Shown here: positions 12,282 through 24,564 of the stretch, one piece after another | Layout of the letters: every line of letters begins with the position of its first letter | How positions within the stretch are numbered: the first letter of the stretch is position 1 | DNA from: Liquidambar formosana | Taxonomy: Eukaryota > Streptophyta > Magnoliopsida > Saxifragales > Altingiaceae | Length of the DNA stretch: 64,000 nt | Direction of reading: 5' to 3' | NCBI GenBank assembly: GCA_039720395.1 | Contig: CM077821.1 | Span: 41,290,792 to 41,354,791, forward strand | The notes under the pieces: generated by a model | What the model was told of the DNA's origin: nothing | Seen by the model: only the letters and a program-made list of their open reading frames with translations | Databases searched by the model: none | Made by a program: the position numbers and the translations under genes

Positions 12282-12670
12282 TACTCCATAGGATTTAAAT
12301 CATTAAGTTTCCTACAAGAAGATGAAAAAATACATCTCATGAGTAGTCAATATTGGATGATATTGATGAGCGAAGCACCATTTTTTCTAGTAATTCAACA
12401 ACTCTTTTGAAGTGAGCCAAGCGGCACTTTCCTCATTTTTGGCAACAAACATAACTATAGCAATGGCCCCTTTCAACAGCCCTTTTAATTCTTATGAAGT
12501 TCCACAAAATTGTGCTCTCTAAACATCTCACCTGCGCGCGGTTAAGGCTGTACGAAACCCTACCATCACCCCTTTGCCCTTACGTGGTGCACCATTCACA
12601 TAAATTTGTTTGACTTTCTTTTTATTTAAAAATGTTACATTCCAACCCTAAATTCCCTGTCTTCATTTCT

Positions 12671-12875
12671 TATTTTTTTGTTTGCCAAACGAGAACATCC
12701 CAGGCTCTTCCGGTAAACGAGGTTAGGTCTCCAAACTAATCCAACATGATGCATAGTTTATTTACAAACCCATGCATCCGATAATAAGAGAGAGATTAAA
12801 GATTCGAACTTTGGACCTTTGGTTACTAGGGTGTGATCCTTTGCCATCTATTTTACCTTCGCAGGTTACCCTTAA
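12671..12875 (-). mobile_element. tRNA-derived SINE, copy 2
   Basis: Minus strand: A-box-like GATGGCAAAGGATC, B-box-like AAGTTCGAATCTT, then an A-rich tail (T run near 12671). Same family as 10478-10650. The following stretch 12876-13685 has no recognisable gene. Confidence 0.55.
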
Positions 12876-13685
12876 ATAAATTAATCGGTAATCACAAATT
12901 TTAATTAAGGTTTCTAATCCAGGAAATTAATCTAGCATAAGTCATTAGGTTCTACTATGTTAGAATTGAGTCACTTTTGATAATAAAAAAAATAGTGTAT
13001 TAAACTGGTTTTAAAACTTTAATTTGATGGAATTTGATGTGATTTGGTACTTTGCATGTAACTTTGTTTGGTAGTTAAAGTTGGTTAATTAGTTTTTTAT
13101 TTTTATTTTTATTACAATCAATAGAAGCTACCCTCTAACTCTAATGCCCCCTAATATCAACAAACGGATTGCAATGCTCTTCCATGAGTTTGAACCCAAA
13201 ATCACTTACGTACTTAACAAATAAAGCAAATGCCATTAGCCACTCATACCATTGACAAATTAGTTAATTAATTGAGATAGAAAAATTAGAGAAATACAAA
13301 ATAGTGATGCAAGACGGGTAGTTTGATTACATCGTGGATTCCTGGTACAAATTTAAGACAAACGTATTAGTGACGTACTATTAGTACGGTTGATTATTGG
13401 GTATTGTTGTCCTTGGATATATATGTGTAAAATAAATGAAATTAAGTACATATGATCAGAGCTGGATATGACAAATCAGTGGCATAAGATTGACATATAA
13501 ATTCCTCTTTCAAAGGCACAAAATAGTGGGGTTTTACTTGTACAACCGTTGTTTGAATTTTTTCATAAAAATAATAATTAGGGGAAGTGGTGTCGTGCAG
13601 ATGGCCTTACTGAGACACGTTTATGTGGTTATAATTGAGAAAAATTGGACGACAAAGAAATGAGATTTCAATGGACCAAACAAAT

Positions 13686-13908
13686 CTTTTTACTTTATAC
13701 GGAGTTAGAATTTTAGGAAACTCGAGAACAACTTCAATGAGGTAACACTTTTCATTAATGTACAATTGGGCAGTTGGTGCACCTAACGCTAGCACCCATC
13801 TTTTACTTTATACGGAGTTAGAATTTTAGGAAACTCGAGAACAACTTCAATGAGGTAACACTTTTCATTAATGTGCAATTGGGCAGTTGGTGTACCTAAC
13901 GCTAGCAC
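13686..13908 (+). repeat. Tandem duplication of a 113-114 bp unit
   Basis: Two adjacent, nearly identical units: 13686-13798 and 13799-13908. Each starts TCTTT(TT)ACTTTATACGG and ends CCTAACGCTAGCAC. Only a few bases differ, so the duplication is recent. No function is seen. Confidence 0.9.
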
Positions 13909-14130
13909 AAAAAAAAGGTATAGTTTCCCCATACGGAATGCCTCTCTATCATTCCTACAGAAACAAAATAAGAAAGGATATATTAGGAATGTATAGCTAT
14001 TGTTATCTATTTTAGGAATGTACAGCTACCAATATTAAGGCTTTGATTATCTCCATTAATAAATCAAGGGAGATTGACGTGTAATTCTGTATATAGTTGC
14101 TTATTCTCATATGAATAATAATATACAGAA

Positions 14131-15516
14131 GGACAATACTTGCCTCCACCCTAAGGTGGAGGAGCTCCTCCCACCCAGTGATGTGGCATGTCTCTTTAAT
14201 CAACATATGTCCAATAACACATGATATTCACGTGATTTTTTAAAAGCTTTGTTTGGATTAGTAAAAGAGAAAGAACCGACATAGTGGAGAACCGTTCTCT
14301 CTTGCCCCAACCTACTCTGGATTGCATCCCATTTCTAGCAAACCACAACTCTCCCCGGTCAATGACCCGATGCCGGCAACCATTATTGAAGTTTGTGGAC
14401 TTGACCCCACGCCAGCAACCATTATTGAAGCCTAAAGAAACGCCAACATCTCTGCTTCGGCTCATGAAAAGTATGACTACTGTGTATATGACTCAACCAT
14501 AGAGACCGACTGGCGTTGATGCCTTCTTGTTCCTCATGTACTCTGTATCAGTTATTTCTTCAAACAGGTTATGTGCATACTTAGATTATCTAAGAAGTTC
14601 ATACAAATGTGAATCTTCAAGTCCCATTACAGTAGAAAATAGAAACCCAAATGACAAGTTACTTGAATTTAATGTGATGTTCTTAAAAAGCATACTTAGA
14701 TTAATTTGGTGATTTTGAAGTTCGTTAGTTTTGGTTTTCAGAAAATTTAAGAAATTTTCTTTAAGGATTTAAGGATTTAAGAAGCACTGAAGGTTCAGGG
14801 ATTTGGGAAAATTTATTTAGAGAAGCTTTTAGTAATTTATTCGAACACTTCATGAGCAATTTTCAACTTCCATTACATTGGAGAATGAAAACCCAAAGAC
14901 AGCACAGTCAATTCAGTCAGGTGATCCATCAAAACCATGGCCTCTATTATCATCAAGTCAAATACGTTATCCATCAAAACCATAGCCTCTATTATTATTA
15001 CTTAAATATAGAAGAGCACTAATTCTTGGAAAAATTTAATGAATTTTTTTTCTTTTTTTTTTTTTGTTGATACATAGGAAGTGAGAGTGAAAATGTACTT
15101 CAAAGATGGAAACCTTGGTTAGATTTGAACGAGGCAACAGAAATTTGAAGTCCTTGTGACAAAAAAATTCCAAGGAACCAAAAAGATGAGAGAGCCGAAC
15201 TCAAACGACAGAGACCAAAACAAGATAGACAAACTCAAATGCTGGTTTTCGGTTGTTGTTTGCCAGCATTGGGTCCGACCGGAAAGAGAGGGGCTTGTCG
15301 GAGGTGGAGGGGAATAGGAGATGAGCTGTGTTAGGGCTTAAAAAGAATCGGTTCAAGTTTGTCTAGGTTTTTCCCTTTTCACGAATCAGAATAGGAGTAT
15401 AGGACTATTAAATGTCAGGTGAGAAGCATATGTTTTGTACACATGTCAATTTAACAATGCACCACGTCATTGGATGGAGGAGCTCCTCCACCTTGGGGTG
15501 GAGGCAAGTATTGTCC
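14131..15516. mobile_element. MULE-type element with 60-bp inverted ends
   Basis: A 1386-bp element. Both ends begin GGACAATACTTGCCTCCACC and stay similar for about 60 bp (..GGTGGAGGAGCTCCTCC..). It is flanked by a perfect 9-bp duplication TATACAGAA (14122-14130 and 15517-15525). The unoccupied equivalent is at about 37256 (ATATACAAAAATCTC) in the duplicated block. No transposase is recognisable inside. Confidence 0.85.
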
Positions 15517-16030
15517 TATACAGAAATCTCTGAAATCTGAACTTAACATAGTATCAGAGTATGTAGTTTTTAGGCCTGATTCATTTACACGACCGTTTTT
15601 GTTGTTTATGTGATAGGTCTATTTCTATCTTGTTAGGCTTGCATGTGATGAAGAGTGTTGGAAAAATACCACGTCTTATATTGGTTGATCATAAATTTTG
15701 ATATTGTTTCATATACCTTTGAGCCCTCCATTTTTCAGCTTAGACTATTTAGGTTGGAGACTTAGCAAAATAAACTAAATATAATTATATTAATAAATTA
15801 AAAAAAAAAAAAAAAAAAGGGCATTGAGCGAAGAAACTATTGATTCCCTACGTCCAGACCTCCAAAATATAACTCCATAAGCTATTAATTGTGAGGGAGG
15901 GGATGGGAAGGGTTGGTGTCTCTTCTAAATTCTAGTAGCTAAATGTAGCACAGGTCAGTGATATAGGCCCCAAAAATAATCATTGTGGACTCACAAAAGC
16001 CCAAACATAAAAACCCAACGTTTTAAAAAT

Positions 16031-16427
16031 GGAGGCCTCTATTGGCACCCAAAGATTTACTTTTCATCCTCCACTTATTTTGTACTTTAAGATTTTATGA
16101 AAAGTGTATAAGGTTTTTATAAAAACTTATCGCATTGTTTATAAGAAAATGTCATTTTGAACAACTTTTTGGAAGAAAGTTTTTCCAAAATCTATCGTTT
16201 AAGTGGACATTTTAGTTATTTATAAAGCAAACACTATAAATGGCAAAAAAACCTACTTAAACAATAGATTTTGGAAAAACCTTTTTCTAAAAAGTTATTC
16301 AAAATGATGTTTTCTAATAAAATATGTGATCAGTTTTTATGAAAATCTTATATATTTTTCATAAAATCTTAAACTTTAAAATAAGCGGGGATGAAAAGCA
16401 AGTCTTGGGGTGCCAATAGAGGCCCCC
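16031..16427. mobile_element. MULE-type MITE, copy 2
   Basis: A 397-bp element with ends GGAGGCCTCTATTGGCACCC and, inverted, GGGGGCCTCTATTGGCACCC. The perfect 9-bp duplication is TTTAAAAAT (16022-16030 and 16428-16436). Interior motifs such as AACAATTTT..GAAGAAAGTTTT match the element at 9790-10210. Confidence 0.85.
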
Positions 16428-16553
16428 TTTAAAAATTTAAAAGGACAATCGTTACAAAATATAAAAAGCCCAAACATTATGGTCCAACGGTTGCAAAATT
16501 CTTCATAAATGTGGACACACGATCAGCCCACAATGATAAGCCATACGGTTGCA

Positions 16554-17113
16554 AAATACTTCACATGATCAGCGGCTCATAACCTCATATGTCTGCAGTC
16601 TGGACGGAAACATGTCTGGACAAGTCCCAACCTGGCCATGCTAGAGGAGGGCTTGGATTATAGTGGCCGAGTTTTGGGCCTAAACATAAATTGTGTTTGG
16701 TGTATATCTGGCTGGTTGCCTACAGACCCATGGAGGAGTTTTTTAGAGTTCATGCTTGAACAAAACGTAGTAAGGAGAGATGAAGCCTACAAAATGTTCA
16801 ATGCATCACATGGGAGTCAAGAGAGGCGGCCTGATTGACCAATGCTTCAATATATATATATATATATATATATATATTCCATTACCTTGACATACCATAA
16901 TAAATATTGTTTCTTGACCATCCCCTTGCTTCCATTTTTGGCATAGAACAGGTCCTATACATATTCGGGCCACTTGTGTACTTCTGGGTCATCAATGAAG
17001 GGACTAAGGGAGGTTTTCTTCTTTTTTTGGCCAAGTGGGACTAAGGGAGGTGGTTTGTGGGATTGTCAACGTAGAATTTTTCTTTTCAAAAAAAACACTT
17101 CTGCCACATGGAG
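16554..17113 (+). promoter_or_regulatory. 5' flank of receptor kinase copy A, now separated
   Basis: This stretch matches 38053-38480 and, from 16876 on, 41430-41641, which sit upstream of sibling receptor kinase sequences. It ends in ACATGGAG at the border of the viral unit. In the sibling at 41634 the same octamer runs directly into CTGAAACGCTGTGCTAATG. The stretch is therefore the promoter-proximal region of copy A, displaced by about 15.5 kb. The short open frame at 16638-16838 recurs at 38148-38339 but has no recognisable product. An AT microsatellite lies at 16851-16877. Confidence 0.7.
17106..17113. repeat. Target duplication, left copy (ACATGGAG)
   Basis: Identical to 32568-32575 at the other end of the viral unit. 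The octamer is present once in the unoccupied sibling site at 41634-41641. Confidence 0.8.
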
Positions 17114-17446
17114 TAGGGATGGCAATATACGCCCCGATTTGACCCATTCAACAGAAAAAAGACAGTATTTATCCTCGTGGATTATTTAATGCCATTTTGT
17201 TAAAATTTCTGTTTTACTAAAGCCAACCGTTTCATTTCACTTTGTTTGTTAAAAACAACAAACATTTTACATGTTTTTTATATGCTAAAGTAATCATTAT
17301 ATCTATTTGTTAGAATACTTATTGTTCTCCCATAGTATGTAATTATTGTTGGTTGTTAAATTGCTTTCATGTGTTTCATGTTTTAGATTAAAAAAAAAAA
17401 AATTTCTTGAAGTTCCTGTTTCTACTGCGTGTAGAGTTTTTGTTAA

Positions 17447-17458
17447 TAGTATCAGAGC
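17447..17458 (+). promoter_or_regulatory. Viral primer-binding site, arm 1 (one mismatch)
   Basis: TAGTATCAGAGC, against the caulimovirid initiator-tRNA-Met complement TGGTATCAGAGC. The second base has changed. It lies in the leader 233 bp upstream of the first viral ORF. Confidence 0.75.
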
Positions 17459-17690
17459 ATCAGTATTAGGAATTAATAGTTTTTATTGTAGTCTGTTTGA
17501 GCCCGTTATCAGCTTATTTATTCTTGTTTATTTGTTAAGTGTTTTAATTGCTAGTTAGTTATTTTGATTTATCTGCAAACCTTAAGACAACCTTGAATAG
17601 GGAGTACCGAGGCCTTGACTTTGTTGAAAGGTAGCCAGTTGAGCTTGTGTCCTTTCGTTTGAGTCGGCAACTTTGTAGGAAAACCTAGTC

Positions 17691-20600
17691 ATGGAAGATT
17701 TAGGGTGCGTAGGTAAGAAAAATAATCAAACTAATGATTATAAACATTTAGCACATGTACAAGATAAAGACGCTAATATAGGCAATATTAGCAGAACATT
17801 AAATTATGTTGCAGATAATCTATCTGGTATGTTTAGTAAATTAGTAAATATTGAGAAAAATCAAGAAAAAATATATGAAAAAGTTAATATGATAAGTGAA
17901 ATTCAGAATATAGACCTAAAGGATGAAACAAAAAGTTTAATCCAAAATCTAGAAAATAATCTGAAAAAAAATTCAGATAATGTATTAGTACTAAAAGAAA
18001 GTACTAGAGAAGAAATTCCAAAATTGTACTTTGGAACAGAAATTATGATGTTTAAAAGTGATAAACATCGAAAAGATTTTGAAGCTATCAAAGAAATTTT
18101 AGAATATTGGAAAACCCGATATATTAAAGAAGAAAATTACAATGAACGTAATAAACTTCTAAAACAAATGCAAGACTTATATTCAGCAAATGAAAAATTA
18201 ATGACTGAATATAATTATGACTTAGCCCTTCAACTAGAAGAGTCAAGTGAATCAGATAAAGAATCTGATATAACTTTCATGCCAAAAAGTGTTCAAGAAG
18301 AAAGTTCAGATGACGAGCCAGAACCAGAAGGTAGAAAATTTGACTTATCATCAAGTGATAACAATACTGGAAGTACAAGCAGTACTTCAGTTGATGAAGA
18401 AATAATCATTGAAAAAGAAAACAATGATAATAATAATAATGACCCTCGAGACTCTAAAAAAAGAAAAGAGATTGAGACGGATGAGGAAGAAAAAATAATT
18501 CCTAGAGGTCAAAGGTATAATTTTGAATCACCTATATTTGATATCTATGATGACCTTGATGATGATGACCCGATGCAAATTGAAGATTTAAAACTTTTAA
18601 AAGATGAAGGTTCTACATCAGAACCTGCACCTACAACAAGCATAAGGACTGATTTAAATAAAATCAATGTCACTACTAGAGGAGTTTATCTCGACTTAAG
18701 AAATGTCGAATTTAAAAATTATGATCAAGCGTTAAGAGAATGGGCACAATCAATGTCTATTGTCATTAATACATATAAAAGTAGTTGGTCTAAAGAAAGA
18801 TTTTTAGACTACATCTGTGCAACTCTCCAAGGATATTGCTTAAACTTCCTTAGAAGATGGGAAGCTTCTGATGAAGGTAAACATGAAAAAGCTAGTTTAC
18901 TTAATGAATTTAATTCATTTGATAAAATATTAAATGAATTCGCACAAATTCTAAGAAGAGAATTCTGTGGAATTAAATTTGAAGAACAGGAGGAAATTTA
19001 CAATGAGTATATGTTAACAAAATGTAGAATATGCAATATTTGTGAATTTAAACCCTTTGCAAAATTTTATCAGGAATATTATCATAAACTTAACCCACCA
19101 AAAACTGAGTTTTGGTTAAGTCAATTTTTCCATAAGTTACCCTCACCATGGGATGAACTTTGTAATGATGGATATAAAGAATTCTTGAGTAGTTCTAATG
19201 GTGGAAAAGACACGTTAGGAGCAAGAATTCAATATGCTGAAAGAATTATAACTAAACATTGCATAACACAAAAGGCTGTTAAGCAAGTGAAAAATCAACT
19301 TAATGATAAATGTTGTAGCAAAGTAATGCGACAACAATGGGAATTCGGTTGTAAAAAATCAACCCCTTATAAGAAAAAGAGAAAATTTAGAAAATATAAA
19401 TTTGTCAAATGGAAAGGTAAAAAACCTAATCCTAATAAGAAATATGTCAGAAAAAGAATTAAAAATAGAAATACTACGTTTAGAAAAAAATCTAAATGTA
19501 AATGTTATATTTGCAATGAAGAAGGTCACATAGCACCACAATGTCCTAAGAAAGGAAAGAGTGGTAAACAGATGATAAAATTTCTAGAAGAAAAACAATT
19601 AGAAATTTTAGTTGGAGAAGAAGTCTCTGATAATGATTCTATAATATATGAGGTTCAATCAGAATCTGAAACTGAAAGTGAAAGTGAAGAAGAATCAGAC
19701 ATGATTTTCATGATGTCTGAAAGGAATGAAAATAAAGAAATCTTTGAAGCTATTCCAAACGAGGAATTACAACTCATAATTAGGAGATGTCATAGGTGAA
19801 GAAGCATCTATAGACGAATCTAATTTTGAGAAATTTGATAAAATTAAAGAAGTGAAAAAAGAACTTTATCAAATCTCAAAATTTAATATTTGGCAAGCTA
19901 GATTATTTGAGCAATTTAGTGGAAATACATCTGCTAAAGCTACTGAAGATGAAATGGTGGAAATACCACTATTCGATAAAAATAAAATTCGAAGGCTTAA
20001 ACAAAAGCATCCAAAGATTCGATATATTCATATCGGAATAATTCAAATAGAAATTACAGCTCTATTGAGAGTAGGATTAGACACTCCTATTCTAGTAGTA
20101 GTCTTGGATAAAAGATTTGAAGATCCTATTAAAGCACTAATAGGTGGAATACAATCAAATCTTGTCTATGGACAAGTTTGGTTTAAAATAAAACCAAATT
20201 ATTTTATATCAATTGAAGATCCAAATATTTGTGACACGATAAAAATTCGTATCCAAACTAAAGGAATTGATATGAAGAAAAATAGTTATAATTTATCGGT
20301 TCAATGGAAAGCAATTCATGAACTAACAAATTTTACAAAAACATCAATTAAAGAAATTGATAAGAATATGATCGAATTATTCGAACCACGAGTATTCGAT
20401 ACTGAAATCCAACCAAGATTAATAAATTGGAAAGATTTGGAAATACTTAAAAGCTGGTTAATAAAAGAATTTACAGAAAATCCTAAGCCAAAATTCTATA
20501 AACCAATAGAATTTCAAGCATCAGGAAATAATCTTTATTTTACCGATAATCGTCGAAATAATATAAAATTATTAGACGATGCATCAACATCAACATCTAA

Positions 20601-22647
20601 AAAAGATGAACAAGATGAAAAGGGAAAATCAATTGCAATAAAGAATGTGCAAATACCCATACTTCCAGGTACAACCTACCTTGAAGAACAAAAATCTGTA
20701 GTATTTCAACAGATTAAAATTGATGGTAAATATCCAGAACAATTAATCTTTAGCTACCAACAAGGTAAGAAAAGATATATGTATGTTCTCGGAAAGTTTA
20801 ATTTCAAAAACTATAAACCATATGTTCTATCTATCCTGTTAGATACCGGAGCAACAACCAGTGCTGCTAGGTATAATGCTTTACCTGAGCATCTATGGAT
20901 AAAAATGAAAAATCCAATAGCTGGACGAGGTATTGATGGAAATGAAACTTTAATAATTCTCAAAGCTAAAAATGTTACGCTTTGGTTAGGAGATAACAAA
21001 TTCTCCATCCCTAGAATACTTTGTTTCCCAGATATGCATGGTGATGTGATATTAGGAAATAATTTTATTGAAAATTATATGCCTTTTATTGTCAATCGTG
21101 ACCATGTTATTCTAACTTGTAAACAAGAACCTGTTAGAATTCCTCTTTTGCAACATCATAAACATGTTTGTGAAAAAGGATTTGCGCCAGTTAAGCGTGG
21201 TGAAATGACACCAATAATTAAATCTTTAGATGAAACACATTGGATTTATAAAAAATTACATCCAAACTTTTCTGAAGACCCATTAAAACTTTGGGAAAAA
21301 TCTCCAAGGTTTTGTGAATTAAAACCCATTGATTCTAATAAAATAATTAGAGTTAAGCCAATGGTCTATACTAAAAAAGATATAGATGAATTTGAAATTC
21401 AACTTGAAGAATTACTAAAGAAATGATTAATTGAAGAAACAAGAAGTCCACATTCTAGTCCCGCCTTTATGGTAATGAACCATAATGAGATAAAACGAGG
21501 AAAAGCTAGAATGGTAATTAATTATAAAAGATTAAACCAAAATCTTGAATTTGATGGATATTTTATTCCTAGAAAAGATGTTCTAGTTAAACAGACTATG
21601 AACTCTAAATGGTTTAGCAAATTTGATTGCAAATCAGGCTTTTGGCAAGGAAAGCTTACAGATGAGTCAAAACCATTGACTGCTTTTAGTGCACCATATG
21701 GACATTACCAATGGACGGTTATGCCATTTGGAATTTGTAATGCACCACAAATATTTCAAAGATGGATGGACAACATGTTCAAACATCTTCATAAATTTTG
21801 TCTAGTATATATTGATGATGTTTTAGTATTCTCTAAAACCAGGGAAGAACATAAAAAGCATCTTGAAATTGTATCAGACATATTCCTAAAACATGGAATA
21901 ATTCTAAGTCCCAAGAAAATGGGAATAGAAAAAGAAGAGATTGAATATTTAGGAGTTATTTTAAATCAATCAGGTATGCAACTCCAAAATCATATCATTG
22001 TGAAAATAAGAGATTTTCCAAATGAGATAACAACTCTCAAAGAACTGCAGAGTTTTTTAGGTTTATTAAATTATGGAAGAAAATTTGTAAAGAATTTATC
22101 CAAAAAGGAAAAACCTTTAATTGAAAAACTTAAGAATCTTCCTAAAAAAGGAAATTCAGATATAAAAATAGAATGGACTAAAAAAGATTCAGAATTAGTT
22201 CAAGAAATTAAAAATATGTTTAAAGATACCCCAAAGGTTTATTTTCCAAAAGAAAATGACCAATTAATTCTAGAAACCGATGCTAGTGATGAGTTTTGGG
22301 GAGCAGTTTTAAAAGCAATCCCAGAAAATTCTAAACAAGAAGAAATCTGTGGATATGATTCAGGAAAATTTAAACCAAATGAAATAAAATATATAACTTA
22401 TGAAAAAGAGTTATTGGCTATAAAAAATGGAATAAAAAGATTTCATATTTATTTAGCACCTGTTAAATTTATAATTCGTACTGATAATAAATCAGTTTGT
22501 GATTTTATCAAATCCAAAAAAGGTGAAGAAAATGCAAGGCGTGTTAGATGGTATAATTTTATTTGTCAGTATACTTTTGATATAATACATATTAAAGGTA
22601 CTAACAATTTTCTTGCTGATTATCTGTACAGAAGATACAATGAATAA
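17691..22647 (+). pseudogene. Caulimovirid polyprotein CP-MP-PR-RT-RH, arm 1, broken
   Basis: A long viral frame with three parts. 17691-19799: N-terminal helical, probably coiled-coil region, an acidic stretch, a coat-protein-like core, a lysine/arginine-rich segment, and a zinc knuckle CYICNEEGHIAPQC from residue 605. 19852-21426: a 30K-type movement domain (LIGGIQSNLVYGQVWF), then an aspartic protease with DTGATTSAA at 20842. 21469-22647: reverse transcriptase with YIDD at 21808-21819, and RNase H with ETDAS, YEKELLAI, RTDNKS. Breaks relative to arm 2: a 2-nt deletion near 19778 and a nonsense change (glycine to TGA) at 21424. CP before MP recalls cavemo-/solendoviruses; having everything in one frame recalls petuviruses. 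The protein would act in virion assembly, movement and replication; this copy cannot encode it whole. Confidence 0.92.
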
Positions 22648-23962
22648 TCAGAATCCGGACAAAGGGAAAAAACCCTCAAATTCTCAAGGAAAGAATTATG
22701 GGAAACCATCCCGATTCTACAAAGGAGAAGGAAGCTCAAACCAGAGCAGCTTTCCCAGACTTCCTCAGATCATGAGTAACCAACCCAATGTTCCAGTTTA
22801 TGTGATGCCAGTCAGCTATAAACAAATGGCTGAAATGTCTCAGAATTTTAACCAAATGAATTTTCAAAATCATCCTGAAACAAATCAGGAGATAAAAGAT
22901 TTTTATAACCCAGGTTTAAACCCAAAAACCTATCATCTTTTAAATAATATTTGGAAAACTCATTGCTTAAACCATAAAGCTGAGTTTAGAAGAAATATGT
23001 CCCAACTTGCTGAATTCCTGAAAACACAAGAAGAAAAGCAAACTTTTATTCATTCTGAATTTGCCAAGTTCATTAAACAAGTGGATTGGCTTGAAGATTT
23101 TTTTGAAGAAAAAATTATTACTATTATTAATTTAATGAATTTTACTGAACAACAGGAAAATTCATACCTTAATAAAGCTTTAAGAATTTGTTTGTTCAAC
23201 AAAGCTAAAACAGCTTTACCAAAAGAAATATTTTCTGATATTAATGATCGTATTGAAAACAATGAGATTAAATCTCTTCTCATTGAATTTGCTGAAAATA
23301 TCTATTTGGAAAAAGAAATTCCAAAGTTGAAATTTTTCATAAACCATGAGCTTTGGAGCATGGAAGCAATTGGTTGGGGAGCCGTCGGAACAATCATCTT
23401 CGACTCCTTGGTATCCACTGCATTTGTTGACTTTCCCGCAATGATCAAAACAATGATCTATAATGTGGTGAAACACTACAAATGGAGTAGATATTTGAAA
23501 TTCAAAATTTTTAGTCATGCAAGATGGCGACAGAGAGAACTGTTTTTTCAACCATATCAAATCTGGAGCCTAGAACTTACAAATGAACAAGATCTCATAA
23601 AAAATGACGATCTTAAATTTTTGGATAAAGCAGAAAATCTTGATTTATCCTCTTATTATATAGATAATTATATTGCTCTAAAAAGAGAAGCACAAAACAT
23701 CCACAGCTATCGCTCTTACAAATTCATGATCAGCGATGGGAGAAGATTATTTTGCACAAATCTGGTTACTTCTTATGTGGAGACAGTTGCTCAAAGAATG
23801 GCAGCTGATGAATTTCTTAATAATATTATTCATGGCCATGTTACCGGTCCTATTGAATTAACAGTGGATGCGGAAGAGCTGGTGGGCGCACAAGATTATT
23901 ATGAAAATATTGTTAGCCACAATCAAGAAGATAATGGCGACAAGTTTCTAGAACTCTCTTGA
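22640..23962 (+). CDS. Viral ORF2, unknown function, arm 1
   Basis: An open frame of 440 codons from ATG 22640. An in-frame ATG also exists at 22613, but 22640 overlaps the RNase H stop as ATGAATAA, a coupling common in caulimovirids. The N-terminus is polar and basic (KPSNSQGKNYGKPSRFYKG); the rest is helix-rich with a hydrophobic segment around WGAVGTIIFDSLVST. I see no zinc finger, catalytic motif or clear transactivator signature. Its place after the RT ORF is that of the transactivator (ORF VI) or the florendovirus ORF2. Arm 2 differs just before the C-terminus by a 1-nt indel near 23942, so the last residues here may be frameshifted. Confidence 0.75.
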   Translation: MNNQNPDKGKKPSNSQGKNYGKPSRFYKGEGSSNQSSFPRLPQIMSNQPNVPVYVMPVSYKQMAEMSQNFNQMNFQNHPETNQEIKDFYNPGLNPKTYHLLNNIWKTHCLNHKAEFRRNMSQLAEFLKTQEEKQTFIHSEFAKFIKQVDWLEDFFEEKIITIINLMNFTEQQENSYLNKALRICLFNKAKTALPKEIFSDINDRIENNEIKSLLIEFAENIYLEKEIPKLKFFINHELWSMEAIGWGAVGTIIFDSLVSTAFVDFPAMIKTMIYNVVKHYKWSRYLKFKIFSHARWRQRELFFQPYQIWSLELTNEQDLIKNDDLKFLDKAENLDLSSYYIDNYIALKREAQNIHSYRSYKFMISDGRRLFCTNLVTSYVETVAQRMAADEFLNNIIHGHVTGPIELTVDAEELVGAQDYYENIVSHNQEDNGDKFLELS

Positions 23963-24365
23963 TGAAGAGACACTTCACAATATCGAGAACATGATGGAAG
24001 GATAGGGGCCAGCCAGGCAACATCCAGAAATTCTGCAAAATTGGACACGTATAACAAGTATGTCCAATATTCAACAATCAAAGGACATGACGTGATATGC
24101 AACATTCATTTAGCCTGACTCTTTTAAAAGAAGACAAAGACTTTTTGAAGGCTTAGTCACAATCACTGACAAAATCACGTGATACGGTGAAGGAAGGAAG
24201 AACCTAGCCTCACTTTTTATTTCATAGTCAAAAAGTGAATAGTGTAAAGTTTGTAACATGTTTTAAATAGGGTTGTTGGTAGTTGAATGTAATTATTGTA
24301 CTTTTGATTCTTATCTTTAGTTTTTGTGTTGAGTTTAAGTCCGGGCTTGAAGTCCAAAGTTTGTC

Positions 24366-24373
24366 TATAAATA
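24366..24373 (+). promoter_or_regulatory. Viral pregenomic promoter TATA box, arm 1
   Basis: TATAAATA lies after ORF2, followed about 50 bp later by a purine-rich leader start. It occupies the place of the caulimovirid 35S-type promoter. A TGACG motif about 280 bp upstream may be an activation site. The transcript would run toward the spacer and arm 2. Confidence 0.6.
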
Positions 24374-24564
24374 GATGAGTCCTTCAGTTGTATAGGGAGG
24401 GTGGGATAGAGTTTTCAGAAAGAAAGAGAGAGCTTGTACTGAAGAAGAAGACTATTTATGTAAGTTTTCTTTTATCCTGTGTAAATTTTATAATTATTAA
24501 TAATATTTGAGGTACTTTTTGTAAATACTCTTTTTTATTTTTATACGTATTTTCGTAACCCACC

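Noticed and set aside
16638..16838. A conserved small protein, since a similar frame occurs at 38148-38339
   Set aside because: Both lie in duplicated intergenic blocks; similarity is explained by the block duplication, and no product or intron structure supports a gene.
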